The notes under the pieces were generated by a model. That model did not search any database and was not told the DNA's origin. It saw only the letters and a program-made list of their open reading frames with translations. A stretch of 64,000 nt of DNA from Rhizobium leguminosarum. GTDB lineage: Bacteria > Pseudomonadota > Alphaproteobacteria > Rhizobiales > Rhizobiaceae. The DNA is taken from positions 868,001 to 932,000 of the forward strand of contig NZ_JAGIOR010000002.1 in the NCBI RefSeq assembly GCF_017876795.1, in the 5' to 3' direction. Position numbers and translations under genes: made by a program. Positions 44,668 to 54,143 of this stretch are shown here, in pieces. Positions within the stretch are counted from its first letter, which is position 1; the number at the start of each line of letters is the position of its first letter.

Positions 44668-46263
44668 ATGGATCGTTACGACTATATCATCATCGGGGCA
44701 GGCAGCGCCGGCTGCGTACTTGCCAACCGGCTGTCGGCCGATGGCACGAGCCGCGTGCTGCTGCTCGAAGCCGGCGGCAGCGACAACTACCACTGGATCC
44801 ATATCCCGGTCGGCTATCTCTATTGCATCAACAATCCGCGCACCGACTGGTGTTTCACCACGGCGCCGGAAGCCGGATTGAACGGCCGGGCGCTGAGCTA
44901 TCCGCGCGGCAAGGTGCTCGGCGGCTCTTCGTCGATCAACGGCATGATCTACATGCGCGGCCAGGCGCGCGACTACGACCTCTGGCGCCAGATGGGCTGC
45001 AGCGGATGGGGCTGGGACGATGTTCTGCCCTTCTTCCGCAAGTCCGAGGATTTTTATCGCGGCGAAGATGAGATGCATGGGGCCGGCGGCGAATGGCGGA
45101 TCGAGAAGGCGCGTGTGCGCTGGGCCGTGCTTGACGCTTTCCAGCAGGCGGCGAGGGAAGCGGGTATTCCGGAAACCGCGGATTTCAACCGTGGCAGCAA
45201 TGAAGGGTCCGGTTATTTCGACGTCAACCAGCGCTCCGGCATTCGCTGGAACACCTCGAAGGCCTTCCTGCGCCCGGCAATGCGGCGCTCCAACCTGACC
45301 GTGCTGACCAAGGCCCAGGTCCGGCGGCTGCTGGTGGAGGAGGGTGCCGTTGCCGGCGTCGAATTCCAGCATCGTGGCGAGCCGAAACGCGCTTATGCGG
45401 CGAAGGAAACCATCCTTTCGGCCGGTTCGATCGGTTCGCCGCATATCCTGGAACTGTCCGGCATCGGCAAGGGCGACGTCCTCAGGCAGGCGGGCGTCGA
45501 TGTCGTTAGCGAGGTGAAGGGTGTGGGCGAGAACCTGCAGGACCATCTGCAACTGCGTCTGGCCTATAAGGTCACCGGCGTCCCGACGCTGAACGAGAAG
45601 GCGACGAAGCTGATTGGCAAGGCGGCGATCGGGCTCGAATATCTCGTCCGCCGCTCCGGGCCGATGGCGATGGCGCCGAGCCAGCTTGGCATCTTCACTC
45701 GCTCGGGCCCGGACCGAGAAACGCCCGACCTGCAATATCACGTGCAGCCGGTATCGCTGGAGAAGTTCGGCGATCCCGTCCATCCTTTCCCGGCGATCAC
45801 CGCGAGCGTCTGCAATCTGAGGCCGGAAAGCCGCGGTTCGGTGCACCTGTCGAGCCCGGATTTCGCCGCCCAGCCGACGATCAGCCCGAAATACCTCTCG
45901 ACGCAACGCGATCGTGACATAGCTGTCCGTTCAATACGGTTGACGCGCAGGATCGTCGCGCAGCCTTCCTTCGCCCGGTTCAGGCCGGAGGAATTCAAGC
46001 CGGGGCCCAGCTATCAGACCGAGGCTGATCTGGAGCGGGCGGCGGGCGAAATCGGCACGACGATCTTCCATCCGGTCGGCACCTGCCGCATGGGCGCCGA
46101 CAGGGACAGCGTCGTCGATCCCAGGCTGAGATTCCGGGCGCTCGGCAAGCTCAGGATCGCCGACGCCTCGGTGATGCCGTCGATCACCTCGGGCAACACC
46201 AATTCGCCGACGATCATGATCGCCGAAAAGGCGGCGGCGATGATCCTCGAAGACAATCGATAG
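44668..46263 (+). CDS. GMC-family FAD oxidoreductase (choline/alcohol dehydrogenase-like)
   Basis: 531 residues. FAD-binding IIIGAGSAGCVLANRLSADG at the start; GMC signature 1 PRGKVLGGSSSINGMIYMRG near residue 85 and signature 2 region SAGSIGSPHILELSGIG near 255; catalytic His in IFHPVGTCRMG near residue 470 and Asn in GNTNSPTIM. The substrate of such enzymes is a primary alcohol, choline or a polyol. Placed in the transporter operon, probably acting on the imported compound. Confidence 0.9.
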   Translation: MDRYDYIIIGAGSAGCVLANRLSADGTSRVLLLEAGGSDNYHWIHIPVGYLYCINNPRTDWCFTTAPEAGLNGRALSYPRGKVLGGSSSINGMIYMRGQARDYDLWRQMGCSGWGWDDVLPFFRKSEDFYRGEDEMHGAGGEWRIEKARVRWAVLDAFQQAAREAGIPETADFNRGSNEGSGYFDVNQRSGIRWNTSKAFLRPAMRRSNLTVLTKAQVRRLLVEEGAVAGVEFQHRGEPKRAYAAKETILSAGSIGSPHILELSGIGKGDVLRQAGVDVVSEVKGVGENLQDHLQLRLAYKVTGVPTLNEKATKLIGKAAIGLEYLVRRSGPMAMAPSQLGIFTRSGPDRETPDLQYHVQPVSLEKFGDPVHPFPAITASVCNLRPESRGSVHLSSPDFAAQPTISPKYLSTQRDRDIAVRSIRLTRRIVAQPSFARFRPEEFKPGPSYQTEADLERAAGEIGTTIFHPVGTCRMGADRDSVVDPRLRFRALGKLRIADASVMPSITSGNTNSPTIMIAEKAAAMILEDNR

Positions 46264-46401
46264 GAGGTGGCATGAAAGAGGCCGCGGCCGTTGAGAGAAC
46301 GGATCACTGAGATGCAGATGATGATCGAGGGACAGTCACACTTCCAGCCTTTCGGCTTATCCTATTGGGGTTTCGAAGATCTCAATAAGGGAGTTGGAAG
46401 C

Positions 46402-47469
46402 ATGACTGCCTCTTATGAATACCCTATCGGGGTCGACTACCACAAATCCTACAGCCACCTGGTGGTTCAGGACAGCAGCGGCAAGACGCTGAGATCCGGC
46501 CGGGTGAAGAACGACCGACAGTCGCTGGGCGGGTTTCTCGAACGCTATCGGGAGAACTCGCATGCGGTTGTCGAGGCGACGCGCAACTGGATGGTGATGT
46601 ACGACTGGCTCGACGACATTTGTGATGATGTCGTTCTCGCCCATCCGCTGAAGGTCAAAGCGATCGCCGACGCCAAGATCAAGACCGACAAGATCGACGC
46701 GACGGTGCTGGCACATCTGCTCAGAGCCGATCTGGTACCCGAAGCCTGGGCGCCAAGCGAGAGATCGCGGGACCTTCGCGTCGCGCTACGCGAACGGATG
46801 TTTTACGTGCGGCTGCGCACGATGACGAAGAACCGCATCGTCACGGTGTTCGACCGCTATCCGGAGCAGACGGCGCAATTGAAGAAGCTTGGCGACCTGT
46901 TTGGCAAGGCCGGCCGCGTCCAGCTGGCGCAGGTCAACGTCTCGGAGATCGACCGCATCCAGATCGATCGCGGTCTCGCCTTCATCGGCGACATCGACAT
47001 GCGGATCAAACAGTCGGAAGCGACGATCCGGGCGATGACCAAGGCCAATGCCAACGTCAAGCTGTTGAAGACGATCCCCGGCATCGGCGAGTTCTTCGCC
47101 CGGCTGATCGATGCGGAGATCGACGACATATCGCGGTTCCGCCACTCGAAGAAGCTTGCCGCCTATGCCGGGCTTGTGCCGTCGACCTATTCCTCCGGCG
47201 GCAAGACCTTCCACGGCAAGATCATCAAGCAGGGCAACAAGTGGCTGCGCTGGGCCTTTGTCGAAGCCGTCGCTCCTGCCATCGCCAGCGATCCACAGCT
47301 GCGCGCCCAATACGAGCATCTGAAGATCAAAGGAATAAACAAGGCGCGGGTTGCCATCGCGCGCAAGCTTCTGACGATCGCCTTCCAGATCCTGCGTGAC
47401 CAGCGCGCCTACGAGCCGCGCGGCACCGCCACCATGGAAGGCGCGTCGACGATATCCCGGTTGTCCTGA
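46402..47469 (+). CDS. IS110-family transposase
   Basis: 355 residues, intact. RuvC-like DEDD domain: GVDYHKSYSH, VVEATRNWMV and KTDKIDATVLAHLL; C-terminal Tnp_20 domain with TIPGIGEFFARLIDAEIDDI and the Ser-rich catalytic region STYSSGGKTFHGK. ATG 46402 follows GGAGTTGGAAG; an in-frame ATG at 46291 would extend into the element end. Confidence 0.92.
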   Translation: MTASYEYPIGVDYHKSYSHLVVQDSSGKTLRSGRVKNDRQSLGGFLERYRENSHAVVEATRNWMVMYDWLDDICDDVVLAHPLKVKAIADAKIKTDKIDATVLAHLLRADLVPEAWAPSERSRDLRVALRERMFYVRLRTMTKNRIVTVFDRYPEQTAQLKKLGDLFGKAGRVQLAQVNVSEIDRIQIDRGLAFIGDIDMRIKQSEATIRAMTKANANVKLLKTIPGIGEFFARLIDAEIDDISRFRHSKKLAAYAGLVPSTYSSGGKTFHGKIIKQGNKWLRWAFVEAVAPAIASDPQLRAQYEHLKIKGINKARVAIARKLLTIAFQILRDQRAYEPRGTATMEGASTISRLS

Positions 47470-47682
47470 TGGTCGTTTAGCGAGCCCGGTAGAACTGGGC
47501 TGCGCTCCTCTAGGAGAATGGGAAACCGGGAGCCGAACGCCACTCTGTGACCGAAGCCCCAGGCATCAGGTCACGCATTGGAGACTGGTTCAAGAACCGA
47601 CGGACAGCAAAGCGATCTGTCCGGCGGAAAGAGAGACTTTGCCGATCGGTGCGAATGCCGGTCAAAACTTAACCGAACCCAA
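47470..47682 (+). ncRNA. Candidate guide (bridge/seek) RNA region of IS110-type element
   Basis: 213 bases without coding sense between the transposase stop and the right sub-terminal repeat. It contains local hairpins: AGCCC-GGTAGAACT-GGGCT (47483-47501) and CTCCT-CT-AGGAG (47505-47516), and further GC-rich complementary stretches. IS1111-group elements encode a guide RNA in the region after the transposase gene (recent literature on IS110/IS1111). No guide loops were matched to flanks here. Confidence 0.5.
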
Positions 47683-47739
47683 GGAAAAGCCGCCAAATGC
47701 TGGTGTTCTGCCCCTTGCGTTCTTTCATTGGAGAAGACC

Positions 47740-48621
47740 ATGGCAAGGATCGCATTCATCGGGCTTGGCAATATGGGCGGGCCGATGGCGGCCAATCTGG
47801 TCAAGGCAGGTCACGAGGTCCTCGGCTTCGATCTCGCAGCCTCAGTGCTGAAGGCGGCCGAGGAAAGCGGCGTCAAACCGGCAAGCCACGCCAGCCAGGC
47901 GGTCAAGGACGCCGACATCGTCATATCAATGCTGCCGCAGGGCAAACACGTGCTGACGGCCTGGACCGATATCCTGCAGACCGCGGCGCAAGGCACACTT
48001 GTCATCGATTGCTCGACAATCGATGTCGACAGCAGCCGCAAGGCGCATGCGATGGCCAAGGCCGCAAGCTGCCTGTCGCTCGACGCGCCGGTCTCCGGCG
48101 GCACCGGCGGGGCGAGCGCCGGCACGCTGACCTTCATGGCCGGCGGCTCGGACGAGGCTTTCGCGAGGGGCAAGCCGATCCTTGAGGCGATGGGCAAGAA
48201 GATCGTCCATTGCGGCGAGGCCGGTGCCGGCCAGGCGGCGAAGATCTGCAACAACATGATCCTCGGCATCTCGATGGTCGGCGTCTGCGAGGCCTTCGTG
48301 CTCGCCGAAAAACTCGGTCTCTCGCATCAGGCGCTGTTCGACGTCGCCTCGACCTCATCCGGCCAATGCTGGTCGATCAATACCTATTGCCCGGTGCCCG
48401 GACCGGTGCCGACCTCGCCCGCCAACAACGACTACAAGCCCGGTTTTGCCGCCGCTCTGATGCTGAAGGATCTCAGGCTCTCGCAGGAGGCGGCGCTGGC
48501 AAGCGGCGCTTCCACGCCGATGGGTGCGGAGGCCGCGCAGCTTTTTGCGCTCTTCGAAAAGCAGGGCAATGGCGGACGGGATTTTTCCGCCATCATCGAG
48601 ATGTTCCGGGAGAAGGCGTAG
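47740..48621 (+). CDS. mmsB: 3-hydroxyisobutyrate dehydrogenase
   Basis: 293 residues. N-terminal Rossmann motif IAFIGLGNMGGPMAANLVKA, the family block LDAPVSGGTGGASAGTLTFM and the catalytic Lys in GAGQAAKICNNMILGISMVG near residue 170, with NNDYKPGFAAALMLKDLRLS near the end. Oxidises 3-hydroxyisobutyrate to methylmalonate semialdehyde in valine breakdown. Start at ATG 47740 behind GGAGAAG; upstream frame lies in the IS element. Lost its native upstream context through the IS insertion. Confidence 0.92.
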   Translation: MARIAFIGLGNMGGPMAANLVKAGHEVLGFDLAASVLKAAEESGVKPASHASQAVKDADIVISMLPQGKHVLTAWTDILQTAAQGTLVIDCSTIDVDSSRKAHAMAKAASCLSLDAPVSGGTGGASAGTLTFMAGGSDEAFARGKPILEAMGKKIVHCGEAGAGQAAKICNNMILGISMVGVCEAFVLAEKLGLSHQALFDVASTSSGQCWSINTYCPVPGPVPTSPANNDYKPGFAAALMLKDLRLSQEAALASGASTPMGAEAAQLFALFEKQGNGGRDFSAIIEMFREKA

Positions 48622-48629
48622 GTGCTGAC

Positions 48630-49409
48630 CTATAAGAGATAGCTGACCGGCTCGCTTCGAACGGGATGCGGGAAGACGCCCATACCGACGCCGAAGATCG
48701 ACTGCAGCGTTTCGGCCTGCATGATCTCGGCGGGCGTGCCTTCGGCGGTGATCTGGCCGCGATTGAGGGCAATGATCGCGTCGCAGTAGCGTGCGGCGAG
48801 GTTGATGTCGTGCAGCACGATGATGACGGTCAGCCCGCGCTCATGGCTGAGTTCCTGCACCAGTGAAAGGACGCTTGCCTGATGGGCAAGGTCGAGCGCC
48901 GATGTCGGTTCGTCGAGCAGCAGGCAGCGGGCGTCCTGGGCGAGCATCATGGCGATCCAGGCACGCTGGCGCTCGCCGCCGGACATGTTGGCGACGAGAC
49001 GATCGGCGAAATCGTCAAGCTCGGTGCGGGCAATTGCCTCCTCGACCATGTTGCGATCGGTCGCGGTGAAGCGGCCGAGCGTGCCGTGCCAGGGAAAACG
49101 GCCGAGCGCCACCAGTTCCCGCACCGTCATGCCGTCGGTCGCCGGCGTGAATTGCGGCATGTAGGCGACGTGCCGGGCAAATTCGCGGGCACCCCAATCA
49201 CCCGCCGGTTTGCCGTTAAAGCCGATGGCGCCGGACTTCGGCGCGACCTGGCGGGCGATGATCTTCAAGAGCGTACTCTTGCCGGAGCCGTTCGGCCCCA
49301 CCAGACCATAGATGCGGCCTTGGTCGAGCGTCAGGTCGATGCCATGCAGGATGGATTTCGGCCCGATGGCATAGGTGATTGCCGACAGGGCAAGGAAAGG
49401 CGAAGGCAT
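48630..49409 (-). CDS. Iron-siderophore-type ABC ATPase (FhuC/FepC family), orphan
   Basis: 259 residues. Walker A GPNGSGKSTLLKIIARQ, signature NMSGGERQRAWIAMMLAQD, Walker B CLLLDEPTSALDLAHQ; order and length are those of FhuC. In this family it couples to FhuB-type permeases and a binding protein for ferric siderophores or haem. No such genes adjoin: upstream is a hydratase and downstream mmsB. A GC-rich hairpin lies in its 5' region. Confidence 0.85.
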   Translation of the reverse strand: MPSPFLALSAITYAIGPKSILHGIDLTLDQGRIYGLVGPNGSGKSTLLKIIARQVAPKSGAIGFNGKPAGDWGAREFARHVAYMPQFTPATDGMTVRELVALGRFPWHGTLGRFTATDRNMVEEAIARTELDDFADRLVANMSGGERQRAWIAMMLAQDARCLLLDEPTSALDLAHQASVLSLVQELSHERGLTVIIVLHDINLAARYCDAIIALNRGQITAEGTPAEIMQAETLQSIFGVGMGVFPHPVRSEPVSYLL

Positions 49410-49442
49410 GATCTGCTCCAGGTTCGGCGCTGCGACGGGCTC

Positions 49443-49460
49443 GGGAGGGCGAGCCCTCCC
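49443..49460 (-). promoter_or_regulatory. Hairpin in leader of FhuC-like gene
   Basis: GGGAGGG-CGAG-CCCTCCC (palindrome, 49443-49460), followed on the plus strand by TTT. About 34 bases before the FhuC-like start. Could be a transcriptional barrier between the hydratase and ATPase genes. Confidence 0.4.
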
Positions 49461-49571
49461 TTTCCCTGCAAAACTAAACCAGGATTGTCAACTTATGCTT
49501 TCCGCTCGGCACTATTCGGCGCGCCGATTGGACGCCCTGGTCGAAGCCCTCCAGTGAAAACAGGCTTCAAA

Positions 49572-50330
49572 TCAAGCCTTCGACACCGTGAAACTGAGCC
49601 TGGTGTCGCCGAACAGGATGTCGATCTCGCCGGGTTCGGTCAGTTCGACCGCGCCGCTCAAAGTGCCCGTCGTGATCAGCGCGCCGGCCTTCAGCGATGT
49701 CTCGGGGCGCAGACCGTCATTGGCGTAGTCGACGAGCCAGGTAAGAACGTCGCCCTTCGGATGCTGCGCCGGGCCATCATAGATCGTGCGGTCGGCATGG
49801 GTGACCTTGAGCGGCGTACCGCCGGCGGTGTCGACAACGCTTTGTTCGAGCTTCGGGCCAAGCACATAACCGCTATTGCCGAGGCGGTCGGCAACGAACA
49901 GCAGGAAGGAAACGCCGCCGCTTTCCCTGACGGCGCTGACCAGCAGTTCGGCGCCGAGATAGGCAGTGGAGATCGCCTCGACCACCTCGGCGCGGCTGTA
50001 GGGAGCACCTGCGCGGATCGGCAGGTCCTTGCCGAGACGGACGGCGATTTCAGTTTCGAATTTCAGACCGGGATACCAGGCGATGCTCGCGCCCGACATG
50101 GCTTCGGCGTAGGGATGCAGAGGCGCGGTAACCGCCTGGCCCGCAGGCGAGACCGTCACTTTCCAGGCATTGCTGGAGATACCGTCTGCGGCGGCGAGCA
50201 AATTCTGCGCTTCCATCGCCTGATGCAGATCGGTCGGCAGGGTGAAAGTGCCGGTTTCCTCCTGCTTGCCCGCCTGGCGCAGGCTGTGAAACCTGGCTGC
50301 GACCGCGCGCGGATCGAATGTCTCTGTCAT
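49572..50330 (-). CDS. 2-keto-4-pentenoate hydratase-like protein (FAH family)
   Basis: 252 residues. Matches the hydratase branch of the fumarylacetoacetate hydrolase fold: FETEIAVRLGKDLPIRAGAP with metal ligands in the E-x-E region, a middle GAELLVSAVRESGG, and the GALITTGTLSGAVELTEPGE end block. Likely hydrates an enol acid or acts on a 2-keto-3-deoxy acid. Its place just below the rha operon is suggestive of sugar-acid use, but this is inference. Confidence 0.8.
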   Translation of the reverse strand: MTETFDPRAVAARFHSLRQAGKQEETGTFTLPTDLHQAMEAQNLLAAADGISSNAWKVTVSPAGQAVTAPLHPYAEAMSGASIAWYPGLKFETEIAVRLGKDLPIRAGAPYSRAEVVEAISTAYLGAELLVSAVRESGGVSFLLFVADRLGNSGYVLGPKLEQSVVDTAGGTPLKVTHADRTIYDGPAQHPKGDVLTWLVDYANDGLRPETSLKAGALITTGTLSGAVELTEPGEIDILFGDTRLSFTVSKA

Positions 50331-50419
50331 GCTGTCTCCTCGACTTGGTTTTCGAGGGGCACACTAACGGCAAGGCAGGGGCGAGCAAGACCGTTCTTGG
50401 GCCGTATTTGGAAAGACTC

Positions 50420-51799
50420 CTATTCCATCACGGCGTACCAGCAATCGCGATAGGCCGAGAGCCCTGGGATATCGGCCGGTGGAACATGCGTCTCGGCACC
50501 CGACAGCGGCCGGATGCCGGTGAGAAGGGCCGCGCCCTGGCTGGTGCCGGTTGTGCCGGGAACGGCATTGACCTCGCGGCCGGCAAGGGCGGCAAGCAGC
50601 GCCAGATAGGTCGCGTTCAGGGCAAAGGGCCCTTCGACGATAATGGGGCCTTTGGCGCCGATCAGGCCGAGACAGGCGTCGGTCATCAAAGCGAGATAGA
50701 GGCAGGCCGTGGCATAACGTTCCTCGCGGCTTGCCCGGTCGGCGCCGATCCAGCGGCTCGCCTTTCCCGGAAAGGGTCCGGACCCGGGGGCGATATTGGG
50801 CAGCAGCATCATGCCCCTGCCGATGACAGGCCCGATCGCCGCCTGGGCCGCCTTTTCATCGACAGGACCGACCTCGGCCGAAAGGATTTCGAATTCCCGC
50901 CCGCCCATGAAACGAGAGGAGGGAACGGCCCGGCCATAGGCATCGACATTGGCAAGCGCGTCGCGGTCTTGATCGAGATGAGCGAGATCGCCGCCGACGC
51001 CGAAATTGATGACCCAGGTGCCTGTGGAGACGACGGCAAAGGGTGCTTCCCGATGGACGAGATGCGGCAGCAGCGAGGCATTGGAATCGTGAATGCCGCA
51101 ATAGACCGGCACGGGTGCTGCAAGGCCGAGCTCGGTGGCGATCTCGGGCAGGACAGGGCCGAGTGCGTCGAAGGCGGAGCGGATCGGCGCCATCAGCGTG
51201 CGAATGCCGAGCCTGTCGACCAGCGAGGAATACTCGCCGGCCTTCGGGTTCCAGAGGTCGGTATGGCAGCCGAGCGAGGTCAGCTCATTGGCGGCGATGC
51301 CGGTCAGTCGCGCCGTCCAATATTGCGCATAGGTGAGGATGGTCACCACCCCGGCGAATTCCTCGGGAAAGGCGGTCTTCTGATAGTGCAGCTGCGCTCC
51401 GACATTGAGGCCCATCGCGAGGCGCGGCGAGAAGGTTTCGCCGAAGGCGGGACGCAGTGCCGTATAGGCATCACGGATTTCCTCGGGATATTCGTGTTCG
51501 TAGTCGATCACAGGCATGGCGAGCGTACCGTCCTGACCGAGCAGCGCGGCGGCGGCGCCATGGGTGGTGACCGAGATGGCATCGAAACCCGTTTCCCCCG
51601 CAAGCCTCTTCAGCGCGTCGAGTGCGAAGGACCAGAGCGCCTCAATGTCGTAATGCGGGTAGGGAGCTGTTTTGATCGCGATGTTCGGGCGCTTCAGGAC
51701 GGCGATCTCGGCGCCGGTTTCGCTGTCGAGCACGACGACCTTGGCATTGGTCTTGCCGATGTCGAGAACGGCGATGCGGCGATAGGAGGTGGCGTTCAT
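50420..51799 (-). CDS. rhaK: L-rhamnulose kinase RhaK
   Basis: 459-residue FGGY-type sugar kinase. Phosphate-1 region [20 protein letters not shown] at the start, [14 protein letters not shown] near residue 240, and [12 protein letters not shown] and [16 protein letters not shown] blocks. In R. leguminosarum rhamnose transport depends on RhaK as well as the ABC system (literature). ATG 51799 overlaps the rhaU stop by four bases; the frame further upstream is antisense-like and not used. Last gene of rhaRSTPQUK. Confidence 0.93.
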   Translation of the reverse strand: MNATSYRRIAVLDIGKTNAKVVVLDSETGAEIAVLKRPNIAIKTAPYPHYDIEALWSFALDALKRLAGETGFDAISVTTHGAAAALLGQDGTLAMPVIDYEHEYPEEIRDAYTALRPAFGETFSPRLAMGLNVGAQLHYQKTAFPEEFAGVVTILTYAQYWTARLTGIAANELTSLGCHTDLWNPKAGEYSSLVDRLGIRTLMAPIRSAFDALGPVLPEIATELGLAAPVPVYCGIHDSNASLLPHLVHREAPFAVVSTGTWVINFGVGGDLAHLDQDRDALANVDAYGRAVPSSRFMGGREFEILSAEVGPVDEKAAQAAIGPVIGRGMMLLPNIAPGSGPFPGKASRWIGADRASREERYATACLYLALMTDACLGLIGAKGPIIVEGPFALNATYLALLAALAGREVNAVPGTTGTSQGAALLTGIRPLSGAETHVPPADIPGLSAYRDCWYAVME

Positions 51800-52116
51800 G
51801 GCATATGAAAGAGCGTGACGAGGTCGCTTTGCACCGGCGAATTGTCCGGGTTGGTCGCCATGATATCGGCCATATGCGCCCACCATTTCTTCATGACGGG
51901 ATGCTCCGGCAGGCTCGCCATGATGTGATCGGCGGGCCGCGTCAACACGCCGAACAGCGTGTTGGTGTCGCGGTCGAGATGGATGGAATAGTCGCTGGCG
52001 CCCGACTGGTGCAGCAGATCGACCAGTTCCGGCCAAATTTCGTCATGCCGCTTGCGGTATTCGGCTTCCATGCCGGGATTGAGTTGCATCTTGAAGGCGT
52101 GTTTTTCTCTAGTCAT
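51796..52116 (-). CDS. rhaU: L-rhamnose mutarotase RhaU
   Basis: 106 residues, full length for RhaM/RhaU. Conserved [20 protein letters not shown] and [19 protein letters not shown], and [13 protein letters not shown] near the end. Interconverts alpha- and beta-L-rhamnose in the cytosol. Overlaps rhaQ and rhaK by four bases each. Confidence 0.95.
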   Translation of the reverse strand: MTREKHAFKMQLNPGMEAEYRKRHDEIWPELVDLLHQSGASDYSIHLDRDTNTLFGVLTRPADHIMASLPEHPVMKKWWAHMADIMATNPDNSPVQSDLVTLFHMP

Positions 52117-53120
52117 CGGGAGCTCATGAGCTTGACGCGGCGGGCGATGATCGGGATGGCGATGGTGATGATCAAAAGCAGGCCGATGAAGATCGACATG
52201 ACGATGCCGGGCACGTTCAACAGGCCGAGGCCGAAGGTGACGAGGCCCATGACGAAGGCGGCGATGACAACGCCGCCGATCGTGCCGGAGCCGCCGAGGA
52301 TCGAGATGCCGCCGAGCACGACCATGGTGACGACTTCGAGCTCCCAGCCCTGGGCGATCGACGGCCGGGTCGAGCCGAGGCGCGAGGTCAGGCAGACCGC
52401 GGCGACACCGCTCATGACGCCGGTCAGCAGGAAAAGGATGAATTTGACGCGCTCGACCGGGATGCCGGAGAAGCGGGCGGCAAAATCATTGTTGCCGATC
52501 GCATAGACCTGCCGGCCGAAATTCGTCGCGTGCAGCAGGATGGCAAAAAGGATCGCCAGCACGAAGAACAGCACGAATTCGAAGGAGAATACCCAGAAGA
52601 CATAGCCCTGGCCGAAATAGGCGAAATCAGCAGGGTATTTGCCATAGGCCTGGTCGCCGAGCACGATATAGGAAATGCCGCGGAAAAGGCTCATCGTGCC
52701 GATGGTGACGACGATCGACGGCAGTTTCAGCACCGAGACCAGCACCCCGTTGAAGGTGCCGCACGCAAGGCCGGTGCCGATGCCGATCAGGACCAGGCCC
52801 GGTGTACCGACGCCAAGCTGAGTTGCTGCTCCCATCGCCGTCGAGGCGAGCGCGATGATCGCGGCGACCGAGAGGTCGATCTCGCCCGATATGACGAGCA
52901 GCGCCATGGCAAAGGCGATCATTGCCTTTTCGGTGAAGTTGAAGGTGGCGTCCGAAAGATTCCAGGCGTCGAGGAAATAGGGCGAGGCCAGGGAATTGAA
53001 GATAAAGATCAGGATCGCGACGGCAAAGAGCAGCACTTCCCAGCTCGCAGCGATGCGGCGGAAGGGCGTACCGAGGCGATCCGGGATGACCCGCTTTTCG
53101 CGTGTGGGCACGGTGCTCAT
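52113..53120 (-). CDS. rhaQ: Rhamnose ABC transporter permease RhaQ
   Basis: 335-residue CUT2-type permease with about nine hydrophobic segments; [20 protein letters not shown] near residue 95 and [20 protein letters not shown] near 265 are family features. Overlaps rhaP (upstream) and rhaU (downstream) by four bases. Heterodimer partner of RhaP. Confidence 0.95.
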   Translation of the reverse strand: MSTVPTREKRVIPDRLGTPFRRIAASWEVLLFAVAILIFIFNSLASPYFLDAWNLSDATFNFTEKAMIAFAMALLVISGEIDLSVAAIIALASTAMGAATQLGVGTPGLVLIGIGTGLACGTFNGVLVSVLKLPSIVVTIGTMSLFRGISYIVLGDQAYGKYPADFAYFGQGYVFWVFSFEFVLFFVLAILFAILLHATNFGRQVYAIGNNDFAARFSGIPVERVKFILFLLTGVMSGVAAVCLTSRLGSTRPSIAQGWELEVVTMVVLGGISILGGSGTIGGVVIAAFVMGLVTFGLGLLNVPGIVMSIFIGLLLIITIAIPIIARRVKLMSSR

Positions 53121-54118
53121 GCTGCGGCCTCCGTTCTGATCTCGGCTGCGGCGCGGTCGCGCAGGATGATGCGGCCGCGGTTGCGCTCGCGCCGGGCGTT
53201 GAAGGCGACGGCGAGGATGATGACGGTTCCAGAAATCGCCATCTGGGTGAAGGGTGAAATGCCGATGACCGGCAGCGCATTCTTAATGACGCCGAGGAAG
53301 AGTGCGCCGAGCACGGTGCCGGCGACCGAGCCGACGCCGCCGGCAATCGAGATGCCGCCGATGACGCAGGCCGCCACGCTGTCGAGTTCGAAGCCGTTGG
53401 CGATATCGACATAGGCGACGGCATAACGCGACACCCAGAGATAGCTTGAAAGCCCGGCGAGCGCGCCTGACAGGACGAAGGCGAGGAATTTCGTCCAGCC
53501 CGTATCGATGCCGGCATAGACGGCAGCGGTCGGGTTGCCGCCGGTCGCATAGGCCGAGCGGCCGAACTGGGTATATCTGAGCAGCACATACATCATTAGC
53601 ACGATGACGATGCCGACCCAGCCGAGGACGGGCAGGCCGAGGATCGGCGTGCGCGGCACCGACAGGAAGACCGGCGTCATCTGGTGGGCGTTGACCCAGG
53701 CGCCGCCCGAGAGCACGAAGGCCATGCCGCGATAGATGGTCAGCGTGCCGAGTGTGACGACGATCGGCGGGATTTCCAGAGCGCAGACGAGAAAGCCGTT
53801 GATGGCGCCGAGGCAGGCGCCGATGACGATCGCCGCAAGGATGAGCACGACGAGCGGCAGATCGGGATAGGCGGCATTCATCATCGCGATCGCCATGCCG
53901 GTGAAGGCGAGATTGGCGGCAACCGACAGGTCGATCGACTTCGTCAGGATGACCGTCATCTGCGCCAGCGCCAGGATGATCAGGATCGAGGTATCGTTGA
54001 AAATGCCGGCGAGATTGTCCGGCGTTGCGAAATCCGCAGCCCGCGTCGAAAAGATCGCAATCATCACCACGATGATGAGGAACAGCAGGGTTTCGCGTTT
54101 TCTGATCAGTCTTGCCAT
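53117..54118 (-). CDS. rhaP: Rhamnose ABC transporter permease RhaP
   Basis: 333-residue CUT2-type permease; ALAQMTVILTKSIDLSVAAN near residue 55 and GGISIAGGVGSVAGTVLGAL near 265. Starts 25 bases after rhaT. Confidence 0.95.
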   Translation of the reverse strand: MARLIRKRETLLFLIIVVMIAIFSTRAADFATPDNLAGIFNDTSILIILALAQMTVILTKSIDLSVAANLAFTGMAIAMMNAAYPDLPLVVLILAAIVIGACLGAINGFLVCALEIPPIVVTLGTLTIYRGMAFVLSGGAWVNAHQMTPVFLSVPRTPILGLPVLGWVGIVIVLMMYVLLRYTQFGRSAYATGGNPTAAVYAGIDTGWTKFLAFVLSGALAGLSSYLWVSRYAVAYVDIANGFELDSVAACVIGGISIAGGVGSVAGTVLGALFLGVIKNALPVIGISPFTQMAISGTVIILAVAFNARRERNRGRIILRDRAAAEIRTEAAA

Positions 54119-54143
54119 GCTCTTACCTTATGCATTGTGGGCC

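Larger units (their letters stand above)
46344..47703 (+). mobile_element. IS110-family (IS1111-like) element, approximate limits
   Basis: Limits set by an imperfect inverted repeat: CCAGCCTTTCGGCTTATCC at 46344-46362 and GGAAAAGCCGCCAAATGCTGG read inverted at 47683-47703. The true termini in the IS1111 group lie a few bases outside such sub-terminal repeats. It interrupts the stretch between the GMC gene and the 3-hydroxyisobutyrate dehydrogenase gene. No target duplication is expected for this family. Confidence 0.7.

Noticed and set aside
44587..45906. 439-codon open frame on the minus strand
   Set aside because: Antisense to the GMC oxidoreductase; composition typical of a shadow frame.
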